A program made the position numbers and the translations under genes. A model generated the notes under the pieces. That model was not told the origin of the DNA, ran no database searches, and worked only from the letters and a program-made list of their open reading frames with translations. Below, in pieces: positions 20,845 through 32,234 of a stretch of 64,000 bases of DNA. How positions within the stretch are numbered: the stretch's first letter is position 1; each line of letters begins with the position of its first letter. The stretch is from Corylus avellana (lineage: Eukaryota; Streptophyta; Magnoliopsida; Fagales; Betulaceae). Location of the stretch: assembly GCF_901000735.1 (NCBI RefSeq), contig NC_081541.1:9477055-9541054 (forward strand), in the 5' to 3' direction.

Positions 20845-22690
20845 GAAAGTTAAATTCTCCTCACATAATCCATCGCTACGTTCACAACTCCATTATCTGA
20901 TAAAAGATATACCAAAAACACTAATTAATTCTATATATAAATTCTAACAAAAAAAAAAATCAAAAAAGAGATAAAATAAGTAAAAACCATTACCGCCGTA
21001 ACCTTCTAGCTGCAAAAACTCTCTGAACACAACCTCTCGAGATTGAGAGAGAATGGTGAGCGCTCTGTTCAAGCCGAGAGAGAGACACTGAAGAACGGTG
21101 GTTGAGCCACCGTCGTCGTGCAGTGGGCAGCGCCTTAGGCAAAGCTGAACCAGCCCTCTTCCAGCGAGATGAAAACTCGGAAAAAAAATAACAGGAAAAA
21201 TTTTCGCATCTTCGTTTTCCTCCGTTTCTTGGGACCCAAACAGAGAACTCGGAGAAGATGAGGCGATGCAGCAAAAACCCAGACCGACCCAACAGAAACC
21301 GATCAAGACCCAACAGAAACCCAGAAACCCAGACCGATCAAACCAAACTTCAAGGTTCTCATATATGCTCACCAGACTTCACCATTCAAGGAGATCGAGT
21401 GAGTGAGGCAGAGAGGGAGATGGAGATGAGTGAGGCAGAGAGGGAGAGAGGTGCGGCTGGAAGGGAAAGAAGGGAAAGAAGAAGAAGGAGAAGAGATGAG
21501 AGAGAAAAAGAAAGGTTAAATTAAAGGTTGTGTCCGTAGCTTGTGCTATCATCATTCTCAGCAGTTTCACCATATTTTATTTACTAAAATAACTAAAAAT
21601 ATATATTTTTCTATTTCAATTATCTACTTTTTTAACATTACTATTTTAATTATTTTTTTTAAAATATTTTTTTGTGTTTTTTACTTTTATTTTTCAAAGA
21701 ATATAAAAAAAAATCTATATTATTTCTTATTTATTTAGTGAATAAATAATAATCATTAAAGATTAAATATTATTCCCTCACTACTTATTTTTTATTACAT
21801 TGATGAGATTAAAAATGATGAATTTTAATCATTTTTATCAAATTGCTTTACTAAAATAATAAAAAGAAATAGTTTTGATGAGACTATCGGAAATGCTCTG
21901 AAGTGTCTTAATATGCTTGATCTTCTTACAAAAAAAAAAATATGCTTGATCTGTAGTGTCAATAGGCATTGAGTCAGACGTAGCATAGACTTGTAAGGAT
22001 GGGGAATTTGACGAGAAGACTCAGCGGAGGATTCCCGTGGACTTCTTAGATATTCTGCAAATTCACGTGAACCGAAGCATTTTGAATTGTTGGAGATAGT
22101 GAAGACACATATTATCTAGGATGTGATTGGCTCAAATACTGTTTATCACTATTTTTAAAAAAAATTAACATCAAAATATTATAATTTTTTTACTTTTAAT
22201 ATCAAATTATTCACTTTTTATTATTATTCAAATAAAAAGAATCTCTACAAAACAAAATTTTTTTATTTTTTTATACCACATTTTTATTTTTTTTATACCA
22301 AATATTTTTATTTTTTTATATATTAATTTACAATTAATTACAGTATTTAAGCGATCCCATTTGCCAATCACCCCTTATTCACGTGAGCCTTGTGTTGAAG
22401 TAGAATGAGACAAAGGATTTGAATTCTTGGTGAAAGTGCTGCAGGTGAAGACAACATCATGTGAACTTCTTGGGATTTCTGAAAGTACATGTGAGAGATT
22501 TCTTGACGTGTTGGAGAAATTTCTGCAGGAGGTGCTGCGGGTGAGACACATCGCGGGCAGCAGACACATCATGCTCACCTCACGTCTCAATAATGACATC
22601 CCTCAATCAGAGTGTCATTCATTGCAGAAGGGTAAAAGGACGTGGAGAAAAAATAAAAATCGCTACAGCTATTTTTCTCTCTCTCTCAAC
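20845..22690. other. Gene-poor stretch with GA/CT-rich tracts
   Basis: At 20990-21520 there is a GC-richer, CT/GA-rich region with overlapping frames on both strands (for example minus 21372-20944), looking like an old promoter or 5' UTR; I recognise no domain. 21600-21900 and 22140-22350 are very AT-rich. A plus frame at 22427-22711 resembles no family I know. Confidence 0.35.
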
Positions 22691-23319
22691 TATTCTTTCT
22701 TTTCTGGATGACCCACGCACCCCTAACCCCAAAGGGCCAAAACGCACGCAACCTTAACTCTGAGGTCTTCACGCAACCCAGCTGTCAGGCACGAAATACG
22801 GAGCATTTGGTCATTTAAGAAAATCAAAAAAAATGCAACTCACGGGTTTTATGTGAAACGAAGCGTTTTGTCATATATTAAAGATTAATAAATGTTTAAA
22901 TGGCGCCGTTTGTAACCGTGTATCATCTTCTTCATTGCTAACCTACCTAATTTTTTAAATCTCTGAATCAGTTTAAAACTGTAAAACTGAGAGTCTGAGG
23001 GTCTGAGGAATGCTTGCCGATTGCCAACACTGCGAATGCTGATGCCCTTGATGAATGGCTGAGAGTGGGCCTTTTGGGTATCCAAGAAAAATCTGATGGG
23101 GGTAAGGAAAATTCTCCTACTTTTTTACCCTCCCTCCGCCCCTGCATGCGCACATGGGTACTAAGTGCATGTGTTTGGTCCGCCAAACGCAAGCACTTAA
23201 TACCCATGTGAGCTCTGTGGTGGCGTAAGCATTTCTTCTTTTGTGGGCATCAGTTTTTGAAAACGAGCTTCACTCCAGGTTGTGTTCAGGGAAATTGCGT
23301 CATCAGAAATAATGGACCA

Positions 23320-23490
23320 AACGTTTGCTAAGAGGAATCATTGAATAAAACTTGACATTTAAAAGTAAATCATGGAAGATAACAAAACAAAAATTGAGGA
23401 ACCAAAAACAAAAATTGAAAAAGAGAAACAATTTATATACAGACAATAATATCAATTAATTAAATAATTGTTAAAATTAACAAATTATGG
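23320..23490. repeat. Dispersed repeat R3, copy 2
   Basis: Partner of 15345-15530 in the same orientation. Confidence 0.7.
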
Positions 23491-23864
23491 ACCTGGCATG
23501 CATCTTGACGGTACAAATTCTAAGGGCCAGAGAGAGAAAGTTCAGTGAGAATTCATCCAGAAAAGAAAGAAAGAGTTGAGAGAGAAAAATACCTGCAGCA
23601 TTTTTTCTTTTTTTCCCACGTCTTTTTACCCTTTTGCAATGAACGAAACACGTGCCTCCATCAGTAAAGAGGTGAATGACCCTAACACTCTGTCTGTCAT
23701 TTTTTTACCGTTTCTCTCTCCATCAGAATAATTGAGGTCAATGAATGACACGTTTCTCTCTCTGTCATTTTTTTTTCTGTCTTTTCACCCTAACACTCTG
23801 ATCGATATGCCAATGCACGTGTTTGGGTCAGAAAAAGCTATTAAATTTTTTTTATTTTTTATCT

Positions 23865-24005
23865 GCGAATATCTTTCGCTTGGGATTCTACTACTGATTA
23901 CAGAATCTCTACGTCAGGTCAGCTAGTCTTATCTTCCGTCAGAGTAAAGCGAGAGAAAAACAAAAAATATAAAAAAAATCAGACTTCGAAAATCAATAAA
24001 ATTCA
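23865..24005. repeat. Dispersed repeat R5, copy 2
   Basis: Partner of 16570-16735. It is followed by a gene-like stretch at 24240, whereas copy 1 is followed by unrelated DNA. Confidence 0.62.
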
Positions 24006-24250
24006 GGTGAAACTGATAATTATTTACTGCATCCATTTTTATTTTGTCATTTCATCAATGTCACTGTATTACTTTATAAAAGCCTTCCAATCTTTTTACT
24101 CAGACTCTCTAATCGATAATGTTAATACGTGTGCCTGTTCAAGGTAAAAATCTCTTTTTCACTCTATTTATCCTTTCTGATACGATTCAACTCAACCATA
24201 TTCCCTTGCTCCCTGGTTCCTCCCACTCCCTTTCCCGTGTGAACGTAACA

Positions 24251-25665
24251 ATGGATTTTGTGAGGAGAATCCAACTTTCCGACGATCAGAAATTTCTTAT
24301 GTCGTGTGAACGCTGCGAACGTGCGGTGACTGTTACGTGCTCTTTTTCTAAACGGGCTTGCAAGGTTTGGTTTAATTTTATTTTGCTATTTGTTAATTTT
24401 ACTTATTTTTTTATTTAGCATTCTTTGAATTTTAGTGCCCGATTTATCTGAAAAATTAAAAATGGAATGTGGAAATTAACCAGATTGGGAACGGAGGAGG
24501 TTTTGTCGATTTAATAACTCTGAAATGTTTCGGCGCCACCCCTACTGAGTTTTATCTTGGCCACTCCGACGGAGTTTGTGTTTGGCCGTGGCCGGAAGGT
24601 TAGGGTGGTAATGTTTTTGATTTATTTTATTTGTGTTTTTTTTATTTTTTTTCATAATTTTTATATAGAATTAATTTGTTTTCTTGGGATATTTTTTTTA
24701 TCAGGTGAATGGAGTTGTGTTGTGAAGGCGTAAATATCTCGGGATTATGGATTCATAATTTGAATGGACACGCTGCGGTTGTCCAGAATGCATCTGCTAA
24801 TTTTACTTAAATAAATGAAAGAATGAGTTTTAAGTTTTATTTTATAATAATTTTTTTTTGTATATTTTTTATCTGGCAAATGGAGTTGTGTTGGCAAATG
24901 GAGTTGTGATGGAAGACTCAGATTTCTCGAGATTATGGATTCATAATTTTAATGAACATGCAGCGTTGGCTAGAATGTATTTTTGCCGCTTTTACCAAGA
25001 TAAATAAATGAATGTGTGCTAAGTTTTATTTTGTAATGAAAACATTTAGTATTAGTTTTAATATATTTGTCGTTTTTTTTTTTTGTTTTGTTTGGGTCTC
25101 CGTAAACTGAACTGTTGATGTACTTTTAATTTAAAGCTTTCGTTTGGCAGACTTTGTTATTATTTAAGTTATTTGAGTAATGTTAATTTAAACGCCGTAC
25201 GAAGCTTCACTGCTGAGCATCCGATCCGATCCAGGGGTAACAGTCTCTCTCCTCCTTTGGTAGTCTGACCCCAGACCTGCTTTTTCGTTCTTCTTTTTTT
25301 GATATGTTTATGTATAGCTTCCTAGGAACTGATAATGTGCTGAGTGGCATCGATGATTATGATCATAAACAATGCTATTAATCTTTAATATGTTCCTTTT
25401 TTTAGCTCATTTAGTTTGTTTGTGTTTGTGGTTTTTTCTTTTTTCTCCCAATTGTTTGAATTTGTAATTTGTAGGACAAGAATTTAATTACAGTATTAAA
25501 CTTTTTTTATTTGCTAATTTTGTATGATAATTAAAAATCTCTTTCAAAATGCTTAAAAGAATTTGCAGCTTGTTGGGGGATGGCCGAAGAGCACAAGCTT
25601 CCGAATTGGGTGGGTCAAGCGCTCCTCATTTCTCATCTTTCATCTAAGAGTGGAGCTTGATGGAA
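24251..25665 (+). other. Unidentified gene-like fragments, plus strand
   Basis: Several short frames with ordinary codon use follow each other: an ATG at 24251 (MDFVRRIQLSDDQKFLMS..) ending near a GT at 24365; a frame at about 24484-24600 (IGNGGGFVDLITLKCFGAT..); a pair of related segments at 24700-24815 and 24880-25015 (the second reads NGVVMEDSDFSRLWIHNFN..); and a short frame at 25580 (MAEEHKLPNWVGQALLISH). They could be decayed exons or captured fragments. I do not recognise the protein, and the region has stops between blocks. Confidence 0.25.
24700..25015. repeat. Diverged tandem repeat, about 180-bp spacing
   Basis: The block with AATGGAGTTGTG, CTCG(G/A)GATTATGGATTCATAA, TTTGAATGGACACGC-like and AGAATG(C/T)AT elements occurs at about 24700-24815 and again at 24880-25015. 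The second copy also has an extra internal duplication of GGCAAATGGAGTTGTG. Confidence 0.6.
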
Positions 25666-26796
25666 AAGAAATAACACTATAAATGCACATTCGCAATGTA
25701 TAAAGCATTGTAATTTGTTTCCTTATGCAATCTGCAGTAATAAAGTTAAAACAGTTTGAAGTTCGTTGGGCATCTGCTTCATTGAATAGTAGCCTCTGTG
25801 TAAGGTTGTAGATATTTGTCGTTGGTATTATCTTGTATAAACACTAATTTTGAATGATCAAATGTTGAATTGGTTTAACTTAACTGACAAGATAATGATC
25901 GAATATCTCAGCCTCTCTTTAAGAATGTTTTCCGGTTGGAGTATGTCTATGGTTTTCAAAAGAAATTGAATGACTGCTTCCAACAAATGCTTGTGGAAAG
26001 AGTTTCTAAACAATTTTAAGATAATCATGAATTTACTCTTAAACAATAAAAAAGAAGAGACTTATCACAAATTGCCTATAAAAGATGTGGGACATTCATT
26101 AACTACATATGAAATTCATATATATATATATATGGATAACTGAGGCGCGACTTACATGATTTACTCACAACCACAACCACAACTACTGTATTCACAAGAC
26201 CACACAACTCGTCAAGAAGTATGTCTTTAGCCTCCAGTAACTTCGTGAGGTATAATGTCATGGGGCAAATTTTTCGCACCAAACAAGCCATGTGATGACC
26301 CTTAGCAAAGCACCAAGCAGTGCCAAGACAGCCAACACACCAACAGAGGTTAGGGAAGGGTAGTCACAACACAACAGACAGACAAGCATACAAAGGGCTT
26401 GGGCCACGCCCAGCTCCCAGCACCCATGCACTCCACAGCAGCTCTTGGGCTAACAGTAGCATGCCCAACCACCTTGACAATACATGGGCCATCGCCCAAC
26501 CAAACAATCAGCAAGGCTAGAATAAATCCAACCTTCATCTTAGCCCAAAGCATACCTCCCTCATGTCAGGGCATGGTGGTCAGCAAGGGTGTTTGGCAAA
26601 CCCAAGCTGCCACCATGACAGCCATGTCACGGCTATGACACATAATCTCATTGTAGACTCTTGAGTCTATTTCATCTTTGTATTCGAAGAGATAACAGCA
26701 CAGGTAATGGCCTCTCACCATTAACTTTATTTTATAAGACGTGGCCAATTGTTAGCCTTTGATCCAGATCCCCAAACCAACAGAATCACACCACTT
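25666..26796. other. Intergenic; one GC-richer block of unknown origin
   Basis: 25700-26280 is AT-rich with no recognised gene and a short TA run near 26118. 26290-26760 is GC-richer with many CCA/GCC words and no long frame. It begins TGATGACCC and ends CCAACAG, so a decayed LTR is one possibility, but I could not find a partner LTR, primer-binding site or duplication. Confidence 0.3.
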
Positions 26797-26981
26797 CATT
26801 AAAAACTAAAGTCAGAACAACTAAGTAAAGGTTAGTTTTCACAAATTATAATAGAAATTTTCGAATTCATATTTAACTTTTTACCTTAACAAATGATTTA
26901 GTTTAAAATGACACATCTAAATAAAAATATTATAAAGTTCTAAAAATCTCATATGAATTTGAAATGAGAAAAATAATGAAA
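26797..26981. repeat. Dispersed repeat R8, copy 1 (pair at 41848-42030)
   Basis: CATTAAAAACTAAAGT, GGTTAGTTTTCACAAATTAT, TTTCGAATTCATA and CCTTAACAAATGATTTAG recur in order and orientation at 41848-42030 with a few changes. Confidence 0.78.
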
Positions 26982-27261
26982 ACATATATTCATCTCATCT
27001 TATAATATTACTAACAACAAGTACAATACAATAACAAAAGTGGGAGTTTTCTCGTATGTAATTTGAAGTTCACATTGATCTAAAGCCATTTATTATTAAA
27101 TTTAAAATATATTTTCTTAATTATAAAAGGAAAATCTTCTTGACTCGCATTTTATCCTTGCTACAAATAAATTCAGTCATCAAATTATTTTAATGCATTA
27201 CTGGAAGAACAAAAGGAAATTAAGCATAGTGTAGACCCTTAAGACGATAGTTATTTTACAA

Positions 27262-27453
27262 TCGAAGTATGTGCTTCCGCTAATAGTAGCTTGTAATTGA
27301 AAGTGATCAATTTAATTTATATTTATGATTTAAGACATTGCATTTACTAGAACATACCAATACATAGCAAATGTGACTAGAAGATTCACTATTTTTTTTA
27401 ATGCAAGTATATATAAATATTCAACTCAATGAGACACAACATCAATAGCTACA
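27262..27453. repeat. Dispersed repeat R9, copy 1 (pair at 54095-54272)
   Basis: GAAGTATGTGCTTCCGCTAA through ATTCAACTCAATGAGACACA and ACATCAATAG recurs at 54095-54272 inside F-box unit B. The right boundary is sharp: ACATCAATAG is followed by AGCTACAGCC-like host sequence here and by CGCCAACTCA there. Confidence 0.8.
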
Positions 27454-29229
27454 GCCTCCACCGCTACAAACATACTACAATATTATTTGTCCCTTCAAAT
27501 TACTCACTGCAATACCAGCTACCGTTACACAACTCTAACAAGGCATGGTCGACTATAACCGCCACAATGGTAACCGTACGTGAGTGAGTAGCAATTGACT
27601 GTTCATGTTGACCTTGTCAACCAGCATCTTCATCGTATCTTTCGAAGAACCAGATTTGCAGCCCCGAAAACTCGGAGGAAGCCTAGGTTCCTCACATAAG
27701 TTCATGTATCCACAATCCAGAATACCTTTGTATTCTTTGTCAGACATGAAAATACTTTCAGAAATGAAATGAGATCAAATCAGCAACATCAAAGTAAAAT
27801 TTGGAATCAGAAACGTTGAAAAAGGATAATAAAAGGTTCCACCTAGCTCTCACTATATAGACTATAGTGATCACTATAAATTAAAGGAAAACCCAAATTT
27901 GATACACTACATCATCAAATTTATGCACAGGTATATAACTGGACCAGAATGTTTGTGAGAGATTATTCATTTGTCAGGAAATACCACCAGAACCTTACCA
28001 CACAGCCTTCCCAACAAATAAGTCAACTAAACTCCAACACAAATCGTAAGTCTCATAAATAAAACTATGATCAGAAACAAACGACATCAATTGAGCACAT
28101 CACTGGACCAAGACAAAGCTAGCAAGGGCAGCTAACCCCTAAAATCATGAAACTATTCATGCTTCACTATGAACCAATCACACCAAAACTTAATCCAGAA
28201 GCATACAACATCAAGAACAGGGACAGGTTTGAACTCTAATAAAACCAACAGATCTAGGCAAGCAACCCAAAGATATTTTAAGTACCGTAAATGCAAGTAA
28301 GATCCAGCTTGAACTGAGTCAAGGAATATATATCTAGAGCTGTAAAGATATCTCAGGCCACTAGGGATAAATTAATTTTCTTCTACAACAGTGGAACAAC
28401 GTGTAGTATTTTCAATTGAAGAAACTATTGATCCCAAAGGAACAACAGATCTTTGCACACATTCTTCTACTCTAGTATGAAACATAGCGAATGGCAAGCA
28501 GATTGAGATCAGAATCTGTGGAGAATAGAGTATAAATAGCTCAAAAAGAAGGTGTGTGTGTGTGTGTGGGAATAGGAGTCAAGTGCTCAGTCCAAAAAGT
28601 TTCTTTCAGCAAAGAAGCTCACAGAAACCAAGCGCATACACAAGATGCAATATATGCCTGGGAACTACAGGACTTGACCCTTGTTCCCATGATATTACAC
28701 ATCAAAGTATACCATAATAATGTCAACAGTCCCCCACCACAAGGAATACTAAAGATGCTTAAACAACCAGATGAGAAGCAAGACATTGAATAGTCACTGG
28801 AATTTCAAGCACAAATATTACCTTCACTTCTAGAGAAAATGTTGGGACTTTTCTAAACACGTCACTCAAACTTCTGCGCACATAAACATCAAATCCTTGG
28901 CCTTCACTAATCATATGTTTACCTACAAACCCATCAATCCCTACAGACAAGTTGATCCCCATAATCTGCTATAATGCTCCTGTGAACAATAGTTAAGTAA
29001 CTTTAGAATTGCAATACCTAAGAAATATATATATACCTCGGCGAGTAAAACATCAATATCGACAGCCGAAGGATCTTTCTTTGGGCTGCCATGCCAACTA
29101 AATTCATTTGTCAGCTGAAGCTGGCCCAGATCAAGTTGAATGAAACTGCAAAATATCAAAAGATAACACTCAACAACTAAACATCAAACACATTAAGTTT
29201 AGAAAACTTAATATCCCTTCAAAAAGCAA

Positions 29230-29244
29230 GAAAAGCAGGAATGT
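29230..29244. repeat. Target-site duplication, LINE 3' fragment, left
   Basis: GAAAAGCAGGAATGT, exact copy at 29375-29389. Confidence 0.8.
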
Positions 29245-29374
29245 ATTTTTTTTTTTTTTTTTCGATAGGTAATATCAATTTATATAATAGTGCAAAGGGG
29301 TACAACCTATGTACACAGGAAGTATACAACAGAGCCCCCATATACAATAGCTTTTAAGCTGAAAAATGAAGCAT
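29245..29374 (-). mobile_element. 5'-truncated LINE, 130 bp, in VPS13 pseudogene intron
   Basis: On the minus strand the insert ends in a poly(A) of about 17 (T run 29246-29262). Its text includes TGTTGTATACTTCCTGTGTA and GGTTGTACCCCTTTGCAC, typical in style of plant L1 3' ends. A perfect 15-bp duplication flanks it. Only the 3' end was copied, as expected for abortive target-primed reverse transcription. Its tail sequence is unlike the full LINE at 7308, so it is a different subfamily. Confidence 0.8.
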
Positions 29375-29389
29375 GAAAAGCAGGAATGT
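29375..29389. repeat. Target-site duplication, LINE 3' fragment, right
   Basis: GAAAAGCAGGAATGT, exact copy of 29230-29244. Confidence 0.8.
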
Positions 29390-29924
29390 CTTTGCCCACA
29401 AACTTTTTTTTTTTTTTTGAAGAGAGGAAAAGAAAAGGGGTTTCATAACCAAATAAATCCATGCAACAAAAGTTTAGTACCACTACAAGTTGTAGCCTAA
29501 GTTTAAATTTCAAAAAAAATAATAATAATAACAACAACAATAATAATAATAATTCAGGAGCATGGTGAGAAAATAGTTTACAACAGTTTCACAAACCATG
29601 CTCCTTCGATAAACTAAAATGTGATTATCCATAATCTTTCAGAAAAGAACTGTGTTTATGTATACGATCATTCAGCGAAATCAGAACTATAAGAGTGCAT
29701 TTCGATGAAAGAGCGTAGGAACTTGGGAATTTCATGGTTGGGTCAATAGGAAAGGACTTTCCAAAATCTTGGAGGAATTTGAGTATGAACAAGCAATCAA
29801 ACAGATGCAGCAATCAAACCACGAAAAGAAGGGTGGCTATGGAAAGCACAATCCCACCAATCAAAACTACGAAAAAGAGGGGTGGCTCTTTCCAAATTAT
29901 TCACATAAGGAAGCAGTGGTTGCC

Positions 29925-30400
29925 AACCCTGTCACTGCCATCATGACCAAGGCCACCATTATTATACCACCACCAACATTGCCACTACCACCAGAACACT
30001 GCTGATGCTGCTATCATAGTCAATACCACCATCACTGCCACTAACCATTACCAATACCAATGCTACACAACAAACACCCACCATCTCGCTGCCAACACCA
30101 CCACCATTACCAATGCAACAACCACCCCACCACCATCACAACACTACTCCAACCTTGACCCCATCATTCATGGCTGCTGCAGCCACACCACCACCACCCA
30201 TAACGTAGCAGCTGCAATCTATTACCACCACTGCCAATTCATATTCTAGCCGCTGCCATCAACATCACCAAAACTACCAATGCATTGCCACCACAGCCAC
30301 CACCAATTTATCGCCACCCCATTCCTGTCAGCAACATCACCACCACATATCTCACCAATACCATTGTCACCACCACCAACACCACAGTCCTTACGAGAAA
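29925..30400. repeat. Trinucleotide-rich (ACC/CCA) degenerate tract
   Basis: About 475 bp dominated by ACC, CCA and CAC words with interruptions, lying in an intron of the second VPS13 copy. It gives rise to long His/Pro/Thr-rich frames on the plus strand that look like by-products of the composition, not genes. Confidence 0.75.
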
Positions 30401-30577
30401 AACTTCCATGTCACTCCAATTCACCTAACCTAAAGTATTCATTAAAATTTTCATGTGAGACATTTTCTAACCTTGTAATTAATACCCCTCCCTCTGAAAT
30501 TCCAAGGTTCCAAACAGTCTCATCAGAAATACTACCTAGAAGTCTATCAAATCAGCACTATATAAGAACTAATGTGC

Positions 30578-30635
30578 AGATCTACAGACTCTTTGTAATT
30601 ATCCAAAAAAAAAAAGAAGATCTACAGACTCTTTG
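30578..30635. mobile_element. Tail-only retroposon insertion with 18-bp duplication
   Basis: AGATCTACAGACTCTTTG occurs at 30578-30595 and again at 30618-30635. Between them lie only 22 bases, TAATTATCC plus a run of A. This looks like a retroposition event that left only the tail. It sits at the splice donor of the 30814-30630 exon; both copies of the duplication keep the donor sequence. Confidence 0.65.
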
Positions 30636-31122
30636 CTCGTTGAATTTCTTGGAATGATGATCATTGGTGTGTCAAGTGAAAGGTCCAGCCTTAAAGCAGC
30701 AGCTCCATCAATCTCGTATTTCTGAATCAACCACTCAAAGGCTTCAACTTTATCAACAAGTTTGATAGCTTCTTCAGTATGTGGGGTAGCAAGTTCCATA
30801 AAGTACACTGTTATCTGCAGAAAGCATGTCTCCATAAAATTTTCTTGTAATAAATACAGCAAGTATCTTAAATTAAAAATTAAAATTAAGGAAAACATTT
30901 GTGCTAAGAATTTAAAAGAATTAGAAACCATGAGAATCTTCAATGTCTATCAATTAAACAGTTTTAAGAATGGTTAACACTGCTGAACAAGTAAATGATA
31001 ACAAAACCATGCTAACTCAACATAAATAATCACCGGTAGTTTTGAAATGTACCTCCTGAACAAACCTATAGAGGAAAACAATGCGAACAGCAGAAAGTCG
31101 GCCACACAAGCTGTAATCATGG

Positions 31123-31208
31123 AACTTGGCTGGGATTTCACATCCAATCAGCTAATAATAATTAAAACTTGGCTGGGATTTCACATCCAATCAGCTAATA
31201 ATAATTAA
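31123..31208. repeat. 43-bp tandem duplication at the VPS13 copy-2 breakpoint
   Basis: AACTTGGCTGGGATTTCACA and the following bases up to AATAATTAA are repeated twice in tandem (31123-31165, 31166-31208), starting a few bases beyond the point where similarity to copy 1 ends. Confidence 0.85.
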
Positions 31209-32234
31209 AAATAAATAAAAAATTTCAGCTTTTTGATCAAGAACCACATAATTAGAAAACAAAGTAGGCAGGTATGTCATGCCTCAAAGGGAAGAGTGCC
31301 CCTGGGAAAATCCCACTGCATAAAATCATGTACCGAAAGACCGTTTAAAATCAAATTCTGCAGCCAAAACTTTTATATTTCCTTTCTTCTATAACTTGAA
31401 CACTGTGTTTAAGAACCAAACATGGAGATGGGGCCTTTGCTGAGAGAGAGAGAGAGAGAGAGAGAGGGCTATTGTGAAATAAGGAAGGCAACATTGTGCG
31501 GTAGGTCGTCGAGCAAACAGCATGTGTTCCAAGTCTTTCTTTACTATTGTCGTTTAACATAAAATACATCTTAGCATAAAAAAAAGAATGCATGGAAACT
31601 AGGTTGTTACTTATCAAAAAAAAAAAAAAAATGGAAACTAGGTTGTGTTTGTTTTTTGTTTTTTGTTTTTTGACAGTGTTTGTTGTTTTTATGTTTTTTA
31701 AAAATGCACTTTTTGTCCTTCAACTTTGATTTATGTTACTGTAAAAAAAAAAAAATAATAATAATAATAAAAACATTCATTTATGTTTCTAATTTTTTTT
31801 TATTTCGTTGTAATCAAAATAAAGTTATCTTCAAATTTGTATGCAATAAATGCATCTTTTGTTTCTGCCATTAGGGGTTTTCACAAATAGTTTACTGAAT
31901 TTTAAAAATTGATTAATCACTCTCTAAAGCAAGCATAAAATTATAATATTAAGATTAAGCTCCAATTAAAAGCAATCACATAAGACCTAAAGCTCAACTC
32001 AGTTTGTTTGGACAGAAAATTGTCCCCTCAAAGGTAATCAAGCATCCTAAAAAAATCGTGGAAAGAATCATGCTTTTTGCAGCAACATATCCTATAGACA
32101 AGTTTCTTTGCATCTATTTTTTTTCCTCGGACAGAAATTTTTCACAGGAAATAAATTGCTCTGAAACAAACAGAATCGATGAGAGAAGCTGAATAAAAAT
32201 AAGAACGACGAAAAAGAAAATAAAAACAACTTAC
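31209..32234. other. No gene recognised; expected site of a FAM136A exon 3
   Basis: Contains a GA microsatellite (about 31440-31466), A-rich and T-rich runs and no frame resembling the last exon of FAM136A-like genes. I looked on the minus strand for the expected acidic/Gln-rich C-terminal block and did not find it. Confidence 0.5.

Larger units (their letters stand above)
27540..31118 (-). pseudogene. VPS13: VPS13-like pseudogene, copy 2, truncated
   Basis: Minus-strand exons: 31118-31053 (SLCGRLSAVRIVFLYRFVQE, 5' end cut off), 30814-30630 (FMELATPHTEEAIKLVDKV; ends after a GA that completes an Asp codon with the next exon), 29145-29037 (FIQLDLGQLQLTNEFSWHG), 28965-28822 (INLSVGIDGFVGK; VRRSLSDVFRKVPT) and about 27760-27560 (MSDKEYKGILD; MLVDKVNMNSQLLL). 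Phases agree across the first four. In the last exon a tandem TGAG near 27581-27588 (plus strand) shifts the frame, so the expected VTIVAV text appears in another frame. 30788-31118 is nearly identical to 1-330, so this piece and copy 1 are duplicates. Introns hold a LINE 3' fragment, a tail-only insertion and a trinucleotide-rich tract. Confidence 0.82.

Noticed and set aside
30280..30657. 125-codon His/Pro-rich plus frame
   Set aside because: Product of the ACC/CCA trinucleotide tract, running into the antisense of a VPS13 exon.
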